Positions 62,052-64,000 of a stretch of 64,000 nt of DNA are shown here, one piece after another. Where the stretch lies: the NCBI RefSeq assembly GCF_033807715.1, contig NC_084599.1, positions 33,872,750 through 33,936,749 on the forward strand, in the 5' to 3' direction. This stretch comes from Cololabis saira. Lineage: Eukaryota; Chordata; Actinopteri; Beloniformes; Belonidae. The notes under the pieces were generated by a model. That model was not told where the DNA came from and searched no databases. It saw only the letters and a program-made list of their open reading frames with translations. A program made the position numbers and the translations under genes. Each line of letters begins with the position of its first letter. Positions within the stretch are counted from its first letter, which is position 1.

Positions 62052-63240
62052 CTAATACTTGTCTAACTTCCACTGCAAATGTCTTGTGCAGTTACATCGT
62101 TCATACATTTTGTGGAGGCTGAACCATAGCAACTGAAATTGTAACCCCGCCACCAGATGGGTCTGTTGTGGAAAACTCATGGAATGGTCTTTAAGGTGAA
62201 TACCTGGACTGAAACTGAGCGTCTAAATGACCAAGAATATGACTTGAGATGATTCAGATTTTTGTAGATTTAATTAAACAATTGCATGCAAAAGGGTCAG
62301 AACATACATCCGGGTCTTGATGCAGAATGACAATGAACCAAACGAAACATACTGATTTTAAGGCACAAAATATTACGATTCGAGTAGATGAAAACATCTT
62401 TAAGGTCAGTGTTAATCTTTTTTTAGCAGAATCCCAGACTGTTCATTTGGCTGTTGTTTTGCTGCTCTCAGCAGCTTGGGTTTAATCAAGTACCCAAGGC
62501 TGAATTTTCTAATCACATGGTCCCTCGTACATTTGCCTGCAGTTTCCATGGTGGCCCCAACTGTGTTAGCTGCACTCTGGGCAGGACTTAATGGTTGAAC
62601 TGCTCCTTCTCAGCCCATGTCCATTGGGAACACTTGTATCCCTCATGAACTATCTGTAACATATCTGGCCCTGTTTTTAGGATCAATCAGGACCCATAAT
62701 ACAGAAAGTATAAGCATGCCCACCACTGGACCCAAGTGGCCCTTCTCTTTGGCGTCGTCCGCTGATTAGCAGCAGCTCAACGATCAATAAGGTGCATTTT
62801 GTTGGTGCTCTCGCTGCTGTGGCGTATTTATATCTGACGAGGTCTAATTTGTTCATCTAGGCCTTGTTTTTTTTTCCTTTCTTTCTGTGATTCCTGCAGT
62901 GTTTTACTGCTAATTGGTTGCATCAGCTTGTGTCTGATGCTAATGAGTTTACGTGTTAGTCTAATTGGACAAAGACATAATTTAGTTCAGTTTAAGAGTA
63001 ACTGCTTTATAAATCCACACAGAGAACATATGCTGTTTTAGTTGAGGATAAGTGAGAGTGTCAGCTGTACCAAGTCATTATAAAGACCAACACTAATTAG
63101 CCTCGTTCCCCAATCTGAAGCACCGATATTGATCTTTGCATTGCACAAAAGAACAAATGGAAACAGAAATAACAAACTTGTTTTCAAATGTTTCTGCATT
63201 AAAATTGATAGTCAAATGACGATCGGAACCCCCCATGTTC
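62052..63240. other. Intergenic, nothing recognised
   Basis: No coding exons of a neighbouring gene could be identified. Confidence 0.4.
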
Positions 63241-63440
63241 TGCCATTTTTTGCTGCTTTGCCAAAAAATGCTACCTAATGGTTTTCTACCTTTGTAGAGC
63301 TACAATTTTATTGTGTTTTACTCCCTAAACCACGTCCTTTTCCCCCAAGTGGTCCTTGTCTCTTGCCAGGCCGTCATTGTAAATAAGAATGTGTTATTAA
63401 TGACCTGCCTGGTTAAATAAAGGTGAATAGCCGAATGAAT
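63241..63440 (+). mobile_element. Probable LINE/SINE 3' tail
   Basis: GCCGTCATTGTAAATAAGAA then CCTGCCTGGTTAAATAAAGG is a familiar 3' end of fish retroposons. No RT sequence is attached. Confidence 0.55.
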
Positions 63441-63685
63441 ATCAAATAAAGTGATAGAATTGTTTTTTTCTCTCTTTATTGTATAATTTTAACAAAGTGT
63501 AATGCAATTCATGTCATGGGTAATGTATTTTGAAGGATCAAATACTCGACATCCCATATTATCCTTTTTACATCGTGCAAGAAACGATTGGCGTCGCAAT
63601 CAAACTTTGAAAATCGACTGTGCGCATGCGCAGAACCCCAAAGTAGCATTTTCTGGCAGGGAGCATGGAATGGCAGAACACCCAT

Positions 63686-63723
<38 letters not shown>

Positions 63724-64000
63724 GGGACAACTTTTCTGTGTATTTGATAGATTCTTATTTAAAAACGTATTTCTGTCAAAAGGATTCTGTATCAATTAAC
63801 AATTTCAATATCAGGAAAAAAATGACACCAATGAGTATCAGTGGCAGGTGTTTGTGGTATATGGAAAGATTTAAAGCAGCATAAAGAAGTTATTTTGAGG
63901 ATTATTTGAATGCTTTTAGGAAGTTTTAAATAATTACAGACAAGAAAATGAGAACAAGACCGAGCAAGAGACCGAACTAGACTAAAAGTGCAAACAAGAC
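63441..64000. other. Right edge, poly(T) run and NRF1-like motif
   Basis: A T run of about 32 is at 63688-63719. TGCGCATGCGCA near 63619-63630 matches the palindromic NRF1 consensus, but no gene start was found near it. Confidence 0.4.

Noticed and set aside
63619..63630. NRF1-like TGCGCATGCGCA as a promoter
   Set aside because: Single motif, no CpG-rich context and no exon next to it; could be chance or part of a repeat.
58200..64000. A neighbouring gene (raver2 lies downstream of CACHD1 in mammals)
   Set aside because: No exon-like conserved stretch with splice sites was found; the region holds repeats and unrecognised sequence.

Overview
The window is vertebrate nuclear DNA, most likely from a teleost fish. 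It holds one recognisable host gene on the + strand: the 3' nine tenths of cachd1 (VWFA and Cache domain-containing protein 1, an alpha2delta-like membrane protein). I could place 23 consecutive coding exons, from 4931 to the TGA at 55419-55421, all with GT/AG borders and compatible phases. They encode 1122 residues with no frameshift or internal stop. The 5' exons (signal peptide and most of the VWA_N region, roughly the first 150-170 residues) lie upstream of the window. I call a teleost from the protein, the many introns of about 90-110 bp once insertions are removed, and the mix of fish-type hAT, Tc1/mariner, piggyBac, PIF/Harbinger-like and L2/L1-like repeats.

Layout: 1-4930 is intron (purine satellites, a duplicated flank pair, one hAT MITE). 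4931-10977 holds exons 1-4 (end of VWA_N, then the VWA domain with a D-x-G-x-S MIDAS motif). 14591-25333 holds exons 5-10 (end of VWA, first Cache domain). 28559-36779 holds exons 11-15 (second Cache domain). 37929-43595 holds exons 16-19 (Cys-rich juxtamembrane part). 44740-55421 holds exons 20-23 (transmembrane helix and cytoplasmic tail). 55422 onward is 3'UTR and then intergenic repeats; no second gene was found before 64000. Exons are numbered here from the first one in the window, and residue numbers count from the split Val codon at the start of exon 1.

Most of the rest is mobile DNA, much of it recent. At least 14 insertions have TIRs flanked by perfect 8-bp target duplications (hAT signature), three more have seven or six of eight matching, and others have TTAA, TA, 3-bp or 9-bp duplications. 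Three introns (3, 7 and 9) are ordinary introns of about 90 bp, each blown up about nine-fold by a single hAT MITE. Polypurine/polypyrimidine satellites with a shared sequence dialect sit inside one hAT family, inside a piggyBac MITE and at three sites without transposon ends; two of those blocks are flanked by long direct duplications of host sequence. Two long dinucleotide repeats touch splice sites: (TG)81 ends 8 nt before the acceptor of exon 2, and (AC)50 starts 15 nt after the donor of exon 20. These are the most unusual features of the window.
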